55,685 bases of DNA from Acidobacteriota bacterium. Lineage in GTDB: Bacteria > Acidobacteriota > Vicinamibacteria > Vicinamibacterales > UBA2999. Below the pieces are notes generated by a model that saw only the letters and a program-made list of their open reading frames with translations, made no database searches and was not told the DNA's origin. The stretch spans positions 1-55,685 of the forward strand of contig JALHON010000002.1 in NCBI GenBank assembly GCA_022842985.1. The letters run 5' to 3'. Position 1 is the stretch's first letter; each line of letters starts with the position of its first letter. Position numbers and translations under genes: made by a program. Below, in pieces: positions 8,143 through 16,874 of the stretch.

Positions 8143-8889
8143 ATGTCCCGTGTCGTGCTCATCACCGGTGCCAGCCGCGGCATCGGCGCCGTCACCGCCG
8201 CGCTCGCCGCGTCGCGTGGTTATCACGTCGGCGTGAACTACCGCGCCAACCGCGCCGCCGCGGAGGGGGTGGTGGCCGGCATCCGTGACGCCGGCGGCAC
8301 GGCCGTAGCCATCGCGGGCGATGTGGCCGTCGAAGATGACGTGCTGCGGATGTTCGCGGAATGCGAGGGGGCGCTCGGCCCCATCACGGACCTCGTGAAC
8401 AATGCCGGCGTCGTGGACATGAAGGCGCGCGTGGACGAGATGTCGGCGGCGCGCCTGCAGCGGATGTTCGCCGTGAACGTCTTCGGCACGATGCTCTGCG
8501 CGCGCGAGGCCGTGAAGCGGATGTCCACGAGACACGGCGGCACGGGCGGCGTCATCGTGAACGTGTCGTCGGTGGCGGCGCGCATCGGCTCGCCAGGGGA
8601 ATACGTGGACTACGCCGCCGCCAAGGGCGCCGTGGACGTGTTCACCATCGGTCTCGCGAAGGAAGTGGCGGCGGAAGGCATCCGCGTGAACGCGGTCAGG
8701 CCCGGCATCGTGCGCACGGAGATCCACGCGAGCGGCGGCCAGCCCGACCGGCTGGAGCGCATCGCCCCGCTCGTGCCGATGCTGCGCCCCGGCGAGCCGG
8801 AGGAAATCGCCGGGGCCATCCTGTGGCTGCTGTCTCCCGAAGCCAGCTACACGAGCGGCACGCTGCTCGACGTCTCCGGCGCCCGCTGA
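8143..8889 (+). CDS. Short-chain dehydrogenase/reductase (YgfF/FabG-like)
   Basis: This 248-residue classical SDR has the cofactor motif TGASRGIG at residue 8. NYRANRAAAEGV follows at the end of beta-2, which favours NADP(H). The NNAG motif lies near residue 86. A catalytic Ser in VNVSSVAA is followed by Y-A-A-A-K (YVDYAAAKGAVD). The C-terminal SGTLLDVSGAR is standard. It most resembles the YgfF-like sugar or keto reductase branch, but the substrate is unknown. It diverges from the flavoprotein operon and ends tail to tail with the ADOP permease. Confidence 0.9.
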   Translation: MSRVVLITGASRGIGAVTAALAASRGYHVGVNYRANRAAAEGVVAGIRDAGGTAVAIAGDVAVEDDVLRMFAECEGALGPITDLVNNAGVVDMKARVDEMSAARLQRMFAVNVFGTMLCAREAVKRMSTRHGGTGGVIVNVSSVAARIGSPGEYVDYAAAKGAVDVFTIGLAKEVAAEGIRVNAVRPGIVRTEIHASGGQPDRLERIAPLVPMLRPGEPEEIAGAILWLLSPEASYTSGTLLDVSGAR

Positions 8890-8914
8890 GCAGAAGTCTG
8901 GCCCCGCCCAGAAT

Positions 8915-8927
8915 GGGGACAGTCCCC
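8915..8927. repeat. Short palindrome, REP-like
   Basis: GGGGACAGTCCCC is a 6-bp-arm palindrome with one central base, set in AATGGGGACAGTCCCCC between two convergent genes. Such GGGGACAGTCCCC-type words are often seen in REP sequences linked to RAYT transposases. Only one copy is present here, so it could equally be a weak terminator hairpin. Confidence 0.3.
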
Positions 8928-8932
8928 CTCAC

Positions 8933-11377
8933 TCATTCCGAACGCAGGGCCTGGGAGACGTCCACCCTGGCGGCGCGCGAGGCGGGGATGAGCGAGGCGG
9001 CCACGGCGGCCAACGCCAGCAGCGCGGCGGCTGCGGCCGTGGCGCCAACGCCCGGCAGACGCACATCGGCCAGGTAGCTGCCCACGATACGCGTGAGCAG
9101 GAACCCGCCGGCGATGCCCACCACGATGCCGCCCGCGGCGATGACCGCGCCTTCGTTGAGCACGCCCGTGAGCAGGTGCCGCGGCGCCGACCCGATGGCC
9201 AGGCGGATGCCGAACTCGCGCGTGCGCGCGCTCACCGAGAACGCGAGCACGCCGGCCACGCCGACCACCGCGATGAGCAGCGCCACGCCCGAGAAGCCGC
9301 CGAACACGAAGGCGTTCAGGCGCGCCGGTGAGAGTACCTCGGCGCGGATGTCGTCGAGGCTGGCCGCGCGCTCGACCGGCTGGTCGGCCGAGATGCCGCG
9401 CACGATCTTCGTGATGGGCGTGACGAGCGCGTACGGGTCGGTCTTCGCGTGCACGAAGATGCGGCCCTGGTGCATCTCCTGCTCGAACGGGTGGTACACC
9501 GTCATCGTCGGCTCGGGCACGACGTTCTGATCGTCCAGATCGGCGGCCACGCCCACGATGCGCCGTCCGTGTTTGCTGACGCCGATGAAGTCGGTCACCG
9601 GGTCGGTCCACATGAGCGTGCGGTTCACGGCCTCCTGGCCGGGGAACATCCGCCGCGCCAGGCTCTCGCTCACGATGACGACCTTCTCCGCATCGTGCCG
9701 GTCGCCGTCGTTGAAGTCGCGGCCGGCCACGATCGGCACGCCGAGCGAGGCGAAGAAGCCCGACGAGACCGAGCGGAACTGGGCCCGCGGATCTTCCTCG
9801 CCGCTGGCCTTGTTGTAGCCCTCCACGGTGAACTGCGCGGCGAAGAAGCCCGGATCACGCCACGGCACCGCGGTGCCGAGCGCCACGCGTTCCACGCCCG
9901 GCAGCTCGCCGATCTGCCGCAGCACCTCGCGGTAGAGCGCGTTCAGTTCCTCGGGCTTGCGCTCGAACGACACGATCGGCACGTTCACCGCCAGCACGTT
10001 GCCGCCGCGGATGCCGGTCTGCGTGCGCTGCAGCGTGATGAGGGTCGAGAGCAGCATGCCGGCGCCGGCGAGCAGCACGAACGAGGCGGCGATCTGCGCC
10101 ACGGCGAAGAGCCGCAGCCGGCGGCTCGTGCCCGGCGTGATGCGGATGTTGCCGGCGGAGAGCCCGGGGCCCGCCGCGGCATCCGCCGAGGGCAGGCGCG
10201 GCACGAAGGCCAGCGCCACGGCCGCCACGACCGCGAGCAGCGCGCCCACCCACAGCAGCGTCGCGTCCACCGTCACGTCGGCGGCGCGGATCGAGAAGCG
10301 CGAGGCGTAGCGCGCGAGCACGCTCACCATCGGCCGCGCGACGAGCACGCCGAGCACGGCACCCGACACGCAGAGCACGAGGCTTTCGGCGAGCAGCGTG
10401 CGCCGCAGTGCCGCGGTGCTCGCGCCGAGGGCCGCCCGCACGGCCAACTCGCCTTCGCGGCGCACCGAGCGCGCGAGGATCAGGTTCGCCACGTTCGAGC
10501 AGGCGACGATGAAGACGAGCGCGGATGCCGCCAGCAGCACGAGCAGGATCGTGCGCGCCGGCGACACGATCTGGTCGCGCAGGGTCACCGTGTCGATCGT
10601 GAAGTTGGCGGTGGCCGGATAGGCCTCGGCGTGTTCGGCGCGGATGGCGCCGTGCGCCGCCTGCAGCTCGGCCCGCGCGGCCTCCACCGTGGCACCGGGC
10701 GCCAGGCGCCCGAAAAGTTCCGTCATTCGGTGCACGCGGCCCTCGACCATGGTCGCGTCGAGGTGGTGCGGACTCGTGACGACGTTGGCGATGATCTCGG
10801 TTTCGGTCGGATACGGCACCGATGGCTCGAGCACGCCCACGATCGTGGCCGTGCGGTCGCTCAGGCGGATCGTGCGTCCGATGACGGACGGATCGCCCTG
10901 GAACGCCGTGGTCCAGAAGCGATGCGTGAGCACTGCCGCGCCAGCCGCGGCGGCGCCGTCATCAGCCGGGCCGAGCAGCCGGCCCACCACCGGCCTGAGC
11001 CCCATCACGTCGAAGTAGGAGCCGCCCACCACGCCTGCGCGCACCACGCGCGGCTCGCCGAGCCCCACCATCGTGAACTCGATGGTGGAGAAGTCGCCGA
11101 AGGCCGAGAGCGTCTTCACCCGTCCCTGCAGATCGCGCAGTTCGGGGACGGAGAAGTTCGCGTTCTCGACGCCGATGCCGCGGGCGCTCTGGCGGATGTA
11201 GAGCAGCGTGTCCTGGTCGCGGTTCACGAGCGGGCGCAGCAGCACGCCGCGCACCACGCTGAAGATCGCCGCGTTGGCGCCGATGCCGAGCGCGAGCGTG
11301 AGCACCACGGTGAGGGTGAGGCCCCGGGCGCGGCCGAGGGAGCGGACGGCGTGACGAAGTTCGGCAACGAAGTCCAT
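8933..11377 (-). CDS. ADOP-type ABC transporter permease (MacB/FtsX-like)
   Basis: The 814-residue product opens with MDFVAELRHAVRSLGRARG and the TLALGIGANAAIFSVV segment, the hallmark of Acidobacterial duplicated orphan permeases. It has two MacB_PCD periplasmic domains, each followed by FtsX helices: a first half with a transmembrane triplet around LLVLLAASALVFIVACSNVANLILARS, and a second ending in GFLLTRIVGSYL and VSQALRSE. No ATPase gene adjoins it, as is usual for this family. It probably works in export or envelope mechanotransmission (inference from MacB). It starts at ATG 11377. Confidence 0.9.
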   Translation of the reverse strand: MDFVAELRHAVRSLGRARGLTLTVVLTLALGIGANAAIFSVVRGVLLRPLVNRDQDTLLYIRQSARGIGVENANFSVPELRDLQGRVKTLSAFGDFSTIEFTMVGLGEPRVVRAGVVGGSYFDVMGLRPVVGRLLGPADDGAAAAGAAVLTHRFWTTAFQGDPSVIGRTIRLSDRTATIVGVLEPSVPYPTETEIIANVVTSPHHLDATMVEGRVHRMTELFGRLAPGATVEAARAELQAAHGAIRAEHAEAYPATANFTIDTVTLRDQIVSPARTILLVLLAASALVFIVACSNVANLILARSVRREGELAVRAALGASTAALRRTLLAESLVLCVSGAVLGVLVARPMVSVLARYASRFSIRAADVTVDATLLWVGALLAVVAAVALAFVPRLPSADAAAGPGLSAGNIRITPGTSRRLRLFAVAQIAASFVLLAGAGMLLSTLITLQRTQTGIRGGNVLAVNVPIVSFERKPEELNALYREVLRQIGELPGVERVALGTAVPWRDPGFFAAQFTVEGYNKASGEEDPRAQFRSVSSGFFASLGVPIVAGRDFNDGDRHDAEKVVIVSESLARRMFPGQEAVNRTLMWTDPVTDFIGVSKHGRRIVGVAADLDDQNVVPEPTMTVYHPFEQEMHQGRIFVHAKTDPYALVTPITKIVRGISADQPVERAASLDDIRAEVLSPARLNAFVFGGFSGVALLIAVVGVAGVLAFSVSARTREFGIRLAIGSAPRHLLTGVLNEGAVIAAGGIVVGIAGGFLLTRIVGSYLADVRLPGVGATAAAAALLALAAVAASLIPASRAARVDVSQALRSE

Positions 11378-11515
11378 GGCGTTAGAGTCTCCGCCAGTTC
11401 GTCGAACGGGGCGACGGTTTTCGACAGCGCGTCCGCGTTCATCCCGGCGTTCGTCCCCGCTACTGGCGGACCTGGTGCGGCGCCACGCAGCCTCCGCCAG
11501 GCGCGACCGGCGCGG

Positions 11516-11521
11516 TAGGAT
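11516..11521 (+). promoter_or_regulatory. Putative -10 box for leaderless transcription of the TPR gene
   Basis: TAGGAT ends 6 nt before the ATG at 11528. No Shine-Dalgarno sequence fits between them, which supports a leaderless transcript. No -35 is recognised. Confidence 0.4.
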
Positions 11522-11527
11522 GCCGTC

Positions 11528-12082
11528 ATGGACGCTGCCGAACAGGACCTCGGAGAACATCTGCGGCTCGCCGTCGAGAGCCGCCGGGCCGGCCGGCCGG
11601 AAGACGCCTGGCGGCACCTGCTCGCCGGCGAGGCGCTCTGCCGCTCCACGGGCCGGCGCCGGGACCTGGTGACCGTGCTCGCCGGCATGGCGCAGCTGCA
11701 TCGCGACGCGGGCGACGCCGCGAGCGCGCTGCCGCTCTTCGAAGAAGCGGTCACGCACTGCCAGCAGCTGCGCGATCCGCATCGCCTGGCACAGGCGCTG
11801 CGCCACCTCGGCGAGGTGCACCTGGAGTTACGGCACTTCGACCGCGCGCAGCAGCACCTCCGGGAGGCCGTGGACCTCTACCGCACGCAGCCCGGCACGG
11901 CGCCGCTCGATCTCGCCAATGCCGTGCGTCCCCTCGCCAGTTGCCTCGAGCGTCAGGGCGCGGACGACGAGGCGCGCGCCTGCTGGGGTGAAGCGCGCGA
12001 CCTCTATGCCGCGTTCGGCCTCGATGCCGGTGTGGCGGAGTGTGCCGCCGGTGTGCTGCGCCTCACGCCGCGCGCCGACTGA
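11528..12082 (+). CDS. Tetratricopeptide-repeat protein
   Basis: The product is 184 residues, almost entirely helical. TPR-like pairs are visible around LVTVLAGMAQLHRDAGDAAS, QALRHLGEVHLELRHFDRAQ, and ANAVRPLASCLERQGADDEA, with the typical small-residue and A-x-x-x-(Y/F/W) spacing. There is no signal peptide, so it should be a cytoplasmic scaffold for protein partners. It lies between the ADOP permease (divergent) and the DinB protein (convergent), and neither suggests a partner. Confidence 0.8.
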   Translation: MDAAEQDLGEHLRLAVESRRAGRPEDAWRHLLAGEALCRSTGRRRDLVTVLAGMAQLHRDAGDAASALPLFEEAVTHCQQLRDPHRLAQALRHLGEVHLELRHFDRAQQHLREAVDLYRTQPGTAPLDLANAVRPLASCLERQGADDEARACWGEARDLYAAFGLDAGVAECAAGVLRLTPRAD

Positions 12083-12088
12083 GCACGG

Positions 12089-12565
12089 CTACGGGGCGGG
12101 CTTCGTGAGCGCGCCGTCGCCCGTGAGCGTGCGGCGCAGATAGTCGATCTGGCCGAGGTGGTAGTTGAGGTGGCCGTACAGGTGGATCACGAACTGCCGG
12201 TTCGTGAGCGGCTCGCCGAGCACGTTCTCGGGAAATGTGTCGTCCCAGCGCGCCGCCGGCATCCGCGTGATGACACCCGGAATGATCGCGGCCAGCTCCA
12301 CGAGTTCGGCCTTGAGGGCTGAGCGCTCGACATCCCTCGCCGCGAACTCATGCGGCCGGTTGCGCACGTACGGCACGCCGCCGAGTTGCCGGCCCACGAA
12401 CTCGCGCAGGTTGCCGCTCAGGTGCAGCATCAGGTTGCCGGCGGAGTTCGTGACCCCGGGCACGACCTGCCAGAGGTGCGCGTCGTCGAGGGCGTCGAGC
12501 TGACGCACGAGCCGCGCGAGATCGCGCGTGAAGAGGGCGGCGAGTTCCGTGCTGATGGACGTCAT
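12089..12565 (-). CDS. DinB-like (DUF1572-type) four-helix protein
   Basis: The 158-residue product has the DinB fold layout: a first helix FTRDLARLVRQLDAL, NSAGNLMLHLSGNLREFV with a first candidate His, and FVIHLYGHLNYHLGQIDYLRR with a cluster of His. Three His in this family bind a divalent metal. Members are often thiol-dependent transferases or stress proteins of unknown reaction. The gene stands alone, 61 nt downstream of the lipid-enzyme fusion gene's end on the other side and 6 nt from the TPR stop. Confidence 0.8.
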   Translation of the reverse strand: MTSISTELAALFTRDLARLVRQLDALDDAHLWQVVPGVTNSAGNLMLHLSGNLREFVGRQLGGVPYVRNRPHEFAARDVERSALKAELVELAAIIPGVITRMPAARWDDTFPENVLGEPLTNRQFVIHLYGHLNYHLGQIDYLRRTLTGDGALTKPAP

Positions 12566-12626
12566 GTCGCTCCGTGAGATGACGGCGGCGCCGCCGACGT
12601 GTCTGCGGTGGACGGTTCGGCGCGTG

Positions 12627-14582
12627 TCAGTCCGCCTCGGCCAGGCGCGAGAAGCGGCGGTTCGACCGCGGAAAGTCCACGCCCATCGCCAGGCCGGTGA
12701 CGAGCGCCATCACGGCGGCAGCCGCGACGAGCGGCAGGGACGGCGCCACGAATCCGCCGGCACGCGGCACCGACGGCAGGGTGGTCGTCACGATTCCGGC
12801 GACCGTCTGGCCGATGGCGAGCCACTGGTAGATGTGCAGGCCGGCGATGACCCGCGTCTGTGGTTCGGCGCGGTACGACTCCTCGACGAACCGCGCGATG
12901 CCGCTCAGGACGAGGTAGAGCCCGACCACGAGGACGTCGGCGGCGCCAAGCGCGCGAAGCCGCAGGAGCACGAGCCCCACCACCACATTGCCGACGATGG
13001 AGTAGAGCGGCGTCGGATGCAGCGGCACGTTCGTGAGGGCCGCGATCTTCGTGACGCGCGAGCGCCGGTGCACGTAGCGGATGCCGATGGCGGGCGAGGC
13101 CGGGCCGCCGTGGCAGCAGCCGTTGACGAGGCAGCGCAGCCGTCCCCAGATCTGGATGAACGGCGCCGCGCACGCATACGCCGCCATCAGTGGCAGCACC
13201 GGCACGCCGGCGAGCGCCGACGAGAAGAGGCCGATGGTGCCTCCGATGACGCCCCCGTACCAGCCGAACGGGCGCAGCAGTCGCGACGAGCCTTCCAGCC
13301 ATTGGGCCCACGTGCCCGCGCCGACGAGGACGCAGCAGGCCACCCACACCACGGCTTCCGGGTGGGCGCCTGAGGCCATGCCGGCCACCAGCACGCCGAT
13401 GCCGGCGCCGGCCGCCGCGTAGATGCCGTAGTTGATGACCCGCACGCGGCCCACGTGCCACTCACGCCAGCTGTTGGCGAGCTGCTCGGTGGCGCGCCGT
13501 GTCCACTCGCGCGTCGCGTCGGGATCGCGCAGCGGCACGAAGAGCACGAACGCCGCGGCCACTTCGATCATGGTGTGCATGCCGGTCGTGAGCGTGCTTG
13601 CGGCGATGGCCAGCGCCCACGCCCACCCGAGCACCGTCCACGCGATGCGGCCGGTGACGCGCCCGTTGTCTGCCCAGAGTTCCGCCACGAGCAGCGCCCA
13701 CAACACGTGGAAGGCGGGAAAGGCCGCCACGCCGGTGGAGTGCGCCTGTTCCCAGGCCAGCAGCCGTCCCATCGCGCTCTGGGCCTCGAACGGCCGGTTG
13801 GTGGCCACGACCGGCACGACGAGCCAGGCCAGGGTCACGACGATCGTGGCGGCGGTGCCCGACACGGCGAGCCGGCGCAAGCCGTCGGCGCGGCGCGCGA
13901 GCAGGGGGGCCGCCGGCACGAACAGGTAGGCCGAGACGTAGACCGCCTCGGTCCACGGCACGACGGGCCAGGCGCGCTCGAACGGCAGCGCCGTCGAAAA
14001 GGCGTCCGGCGCCGGGCCGAGGGCCTGCAGCGCGTAGAACGACACGAGCCACGGCACGAGGACCCAGACGTAGAGTGCCGCGCGCTCGGCGGCCGTGGGC
14101 GCCTGCGACCCCGGGCGCGGCAGCGACAGCAGCGGCGGGTTCATGGCCGATGGTCCGAAACGGGCCAGCAGGTCGTGGCGTTCGTAGCCCCAGACTAGCG
14201 CCAGCATGGCCAGTGCGGTCACTGGCGCCACCACCCACAGCCCCGCCGCCGATCCCCGCGCCAGGGCCACGCCGGCCACGATGAGGCCGAAGCCGATGTA
14301 GATGGGGTTGCGCAGCCAGCGGTAGACCCCGGCGCGCACGAAGAGTCGCGGCGGGAAGGCGTTCATCGGCAGACCGTGCCCGCGGCGGATGAGATCCAGG
14401 ATGCCGAGGGCCAGGAGCGCCAGACCGGCCGCGAAGACGATCGCACCCCCTGCCGGGTGGTGCGGGGCCGGCAGCGGCACGACCGGCGCCAGCCGCGCCG
14501 CCCACGCCGTGAGCGCGAGGGGCACCACCACGACGAAGAACACGCCGTACAGCAGCCGGCCGATGAATCCGGTGAGCGTCAC
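12627..14582 (-). CDS. Three-domain membrane fusion: ICMT-like methyltransferase, PAP2-like, Lgt-like
   Basis: The product is 651 residues from the GTG at 14582, which overlaps the upstream stop (GTGA). Residues about 1-150 form an isoprenylcysteine/phospholipid methyltransferase-like module, with GVYRWLRNPIYIGFG and later YERHDLLARFG. Residues about 175-390 look like a PAP2/AUR1-type phosphatase: FPAFHVLWALLVAE replaces the P-S-G-H motif and TTGMHTMIE the H-x3-D motif (D is Glu). Residues about 400-650 match prolipoprotein diacylglyceryl transferase: GRLRCLVNGCCHG, HPTPLYS and RFVEESYR. All three act on membrane lipids. Whether it lipidates proteins or makes a special lipid is unknown. Confidence 0.8.
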   Translation of the reverse strand: MTLTGFIGRLLYGVFFVVVVPLALTAWAARLAPVVPLPAPHHPAGGAIVFAAGLALLALGILDLIRRGHGLPMNAFPPRLFVRAGVYRWLRNPIYIGFGLIVAGVALARGSAAGLWVVAPVTALAMLALVWGYERHDLLARFGPSAMNPPLLSLPRPGSQAPTAAERAALYVWVLVPWLVSFYALQALGPAPDAFSTALPFERAWPVVPWTEAVYVSAYLFVPAAPLLARRADGLRRLAVSGTAATIVVTLAWLVVPVVATNRPFEAQSAMGRLLAWEQAHSTGVAAFPAFHVLWALLVAELWADNGRVTGRIAWTVLGWAWALAIAASTLTTGMHTMIEVAAAFVLFVPLRDPDATREWTRRATEQLANSWREWHVGRVRVINYGIYAAAGAGIGVLVAGMASGAHPEAVVWVACCVLVGAGTWAQWLEGSSRLLRPFGWYGGVIGGTIGLFSSALAGVPVLPLMAAYACAAPFIQIWGRLRCLVNGCCHGGPASPAIGIRYVHRRSRVTKIAALTNVPLHPTPLYSIVGNVVVGLVLLRLRALGAADVLVVGLYLVLSGIARFVEESYRAEPQTRVIAGLHIYQWLAIGQTVAGIVTTTLPSVPRAGGFVAPSLPLVAAAAVMALVTGLAMGVDFPRSNRRFSRLAEAD

Positions 14583-15361
14583 CACGTCACCACCTCGTGA
14601 ATGGCCCATCCCGCGTCGAGCGCATGACCGCCGGCATCGACGAGCGACGAGCGTGAGAGCTGTTTGTGTTCCTGCATCGAGGCGAGACGGCCCGCCACAC
14701 GCGCCGCGAGCGCCGGCGCCGCGCGCGCGATCGTGTCGGCCACGGCGCGGCGGCTCAGATCGCGTCCTGTCTCGAAGCGGAGCGTGCGGCCGTCCGCGAG
14801 CCCGCTCATGCCGGTGCCGGTCACCTGCGCTGCCGGTTGCGGCACGCCGTCGAGCCACGCGGCGCGCATCGAATGCTGGCCATCCCACTCGATCCACACG
14901 ACCGCGTGTTCCGCCGAGACATGCCGGCCCCACCGCAGCGTGTGGAAGGGAAACGCCCAGGGCGGCAGCGTGAGACGCAGACGCTCGGCGTAGCCGAGCC
15001 CCTCGAGGCGGCCGGACGCGGTGACGACCGTTGCGCGGGCTCGTGGCAGCAGGCACGACCACTCGATTGCGCCGGCGGCCGACGTGAGGAGCGTGCGCTC
15101 GATCGGCCCGTCGAGGCCGCGCCAGACGCCGTGGAGGCCGAGCCCCGGCGACGTCCACGACAACCCGTCCGGCGCGACCACCGGCCAGGCCGCGTCACCG
15201 AGCGCCGACGTTTCGGTGGGCGCCGCCGCGGGCGGGGCCTCGAGCCGCGACGTGTAGCGCAGGTGCAGCCCATACCACGCCACGTCGGCCACGTAGCCGA
15301 CACACGCCGTGCCGTCGTCGGCCACGACGTCCAAGTACCACTTCTCGAGCACGAATGCCAT
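14579..15361 (-). CDS. Lipocalin-like (CrtC/AttH-like) protein of unknown function
   Basis: This 260-residue beta-rich soluble protein begins MAFVLEKWYLDVVADDG, with no signal peptide. Strand patterns and a G-x-G-Y-A-E-R-L-R-L segment near residue 145 recall the two-lobed lipocalin fold of carotenoid 1,2-hydratase and AttH-like proteins, which bind hydrophobic ligands; the match is weak. Its stop overlaps the GTG of the membrane fusion by 4 nt. The two are therefore a translationally coupled pair, which fits a role in handling the hydrophobic substrate or product (inference). Confidence 0.55.
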   Translation of the reverse strand: MAFVLEKWYLDVVADDGTACVGYVADVAWYGLHLRYTSRLEAPPAAAPTETSALGDAAWPVVAPDGLSWTSPGLGLHGVWRGLDGPIERTLLTSAAGAIEWSCLLPRARATVVTASGRLEGLGYAERLRLTLPPWAFPFHTLRWGRHVSAEHAVVWIEWDGQHSMRAAWLDGVPQPAAQVTGTGMSGLADGRTLRFETGRDLSRRAVADTIARAAPALAARVAGRLASMQEHKQLSRSSLVDAGGHALDAGWAIHEVVTW

Positions 15362-15541
15362 GATGCGGCCAGCTGATCAATCAAGATCGGTGCCGCGGCC
15401 CATGTGCCCTGTCCGCGACGTTTCGAGCGCCGTTGGCGTGACGCCCGGCCCTGTCGATGCGGATTATTCCCGGCGCGGCGCGTCCGCCACGGTGGAACCT
15501 GTGGCCCTCCGCCCGCCGTCTCAGGCACTATGGAATCTGCG

Positions 15542-15976
15542 ATGAAACCGGCGAAAACAGCAGGGCTTGGGGTGGTGCTCGTGGCGATCGGCGCCGCGGC
15601 GTGTCAGCAGTCGCTGCCGTCGGGGCCATCCGAACTGGCGACTGGCATCATCGTCTACGAGGACGCGAACTACCTCGGCCGTTCAGCGCACATCACCGAG
15701 GACATCCGCGATCTGCGAGACGTGCGCGGGCCGTGCGAACACTACGATTCGGGCGGCGCCGGCGGCGGGCGCTTCGTCTACAACTGGAACGACTGCATCT
15801 CGTCGGTGCGGGTCGCGCCCGGCTGGCGCGCGACCCTGTACCGCGATGACGGCTACCGCGACGACGCGCTCGAGATCACGTCCGACACGCCGAACCTGCA
15901 GCTCATCACGCAGCACGACTGCCCGAAGGACGGGCTGAACGACTGCGTGACGTCGATCCGCGTGCGCCGGCAGTAG
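15542..15976 (+). CDS. Beta/gamma-crystallin-like lipoprotein
   Basis: The product is 144 residues from ATG 15542. A signal of type MKPAKTAGLGVVLVAIG is followed by AAACQQ, which is a plausible lipobox, so the Cys near residue 21 would be lipidated. The mature part holds beta/gamma-crystallin features: IIVYEDANYLGRSAHITEDI and WRATLYRDDGYRDDALEI (Y/F-E-D-x-x-Y-x-G type strands), each followed by a D-C-x-(S/T)-S-(V/I)-R-V strand. Four Cys besides the lipobox Cys (C-E-H, N-D-C, H-D-C, N-D-C) may form disulfides. Microbial members usually bind Ca2+. Confidence 0.75.
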   Translation: MKPAKTAGLGVVLVAIGAAACQQSLPSGPSELATGIIVYEDANYLGRSAHITEDIRDLRDVRGPCEHYDSGGAGGGRFVYNWNDCISSVRVAPGWRATLYRDDGYRDDALEITSDTPNLQLITQHDCPKDGLNDCVTSIRVRRQ

Positions 15977-15980
15977 GGGG

Positions 15981-16787
15981 TCAGCGGCTGCTGCTCGACC
16001 CCTCGAAGAACCACTTGCCGCCGACGCGCACCACCTCGGCGATGCCCTTCACGGGCTTGCCGTCTTCCACGCCTTCGTAGTCCACGAGCGCGGTGTCGCC
16101 GTCCACCGTGCCGCCCACCACGCGCACCTTGCGCGGCGAGAAGTCGCGGAGCATCTTGAACATCTCCTTCGCCTCGCCGGCCTTCTCGGCTTCGGTCATC
16201 ATCGCCTGCCGCTCGGGCGAGGCCGTGGCCTTGAGCGCCTTGAAGTCGTTCTTCTCGATCGCGCCGAAGTGCGCCAGCACTGCGCGGCCCGGCTCGCCGC
16301 CATCCGGCGGCAGCGCCGTGCCCGTGCGGGCGACGACGGATTCGACCGGCAGATCGAAGGTGACATCGGCGGTGTCGCCGCCGGCCTTGAGCCGGAACGT
16401 GCCGGCCACCCGCGTGGCACTCCGCGTCGTGAGCTTCAGCGTGCCCTCGTAGTCGCCCGAGCACGACGAGCCGCCGCCCTGGCCGGTGGAGTAGTTGATG
16501 CAGCTGAAGGAGCCGTCGGGCTTCACGACGAGCGTGACATGGCCGCCGTCCATGCGCATCACGTCGAAGCTGTCGATCTTCCGGTCCTTCACCGCGTCCT
16601 TCCGGTTGAACGCGACCGGCAACAGGGCCACCTCGATGTCGTCGCCGTCCTTGTAGGCCACGGCATCCGCCACGGTGAAGCTGGCCCCCTTCACGTTGAC
16701 GCGCCCTTTGGCATCCGCCAGCACCTCCGGCGCCGCCGCCGCCACCATCACCGCCAGCATCGCGCTACCCGCCTTGACCCTGCTCAT
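15981..16787 (-). CDS. Exported protein of unknown function
   Basis: The product is 268 residues from ATG 16787, which has AGGAGG 8 nt upstream; this decides the start against the longer reading. A signal peptide (MSRVKAGSAMLAVMVAAAAPEVLA) precedes a beta-rich domain. That domain contains SFTVADAVAYKDGDDIEVALL and a CINYSTGQGGGSSCSGDYEG segment whose two Cys may pair. A C-terminal helix-strand domain from about residue 180 (AIEKNDFKALKATASP, then FFEG near the end) resembles NTF2-like/DUF4878 modules. I cannot assign a function. Confidence 0.65.
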   Translation of the reverse strand: MSRVKAGSAMLAVMVAAAAPEVLADAKGRVNVKGASFTVADAVAYKDGDDIEVALLPVAFNRKDAVKDRKIDSFDVMRMDGGHVTLVVKPDGSFSCINYSTGQGGGSSCSGDYEGTLKLTTRSATRVAGTFRLKAGGDTADVTFDLPVESVVARTGTALPPDGGEPGRAVLAHFGAIEKNDFKALKATASPERQAMMTEAEKAGEAKEMFKMLRDFSPRKVRVVGGTVDGDTALVDYEGVEDGKPVKGIAEVVRVGGKWFFEGSSSSR

Positions 16788-16848
16788 GACCGCACGCCTC
16801 CTGACAGCACTAGCGGAAGTCGGGCCCAAACCCCCTCAAGGGTTCTGC

Positions 16849-16854
16849 TAGACT
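16849..16854 (+). promoter_or_regulatory. Putative -10 box of the penicillin-acylase-family gene
   Basis: TAGACT precedes ATG 16875 by 20 nt, and CACGGAG (16861-16867) gives a plausible RBS. No clear -35 is present. Confidence 0.35.
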
Positions 16855-16874
16855 CCGCGCCACGGAGTGACCCC

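Noticed and set aside
9449-11518. A 689-codon plus-strand reading over the first ADOP permease
   Set aside because: Composition is that of antisense GC-rich DNA, and the minus strand encodes a clear, full-length permease.
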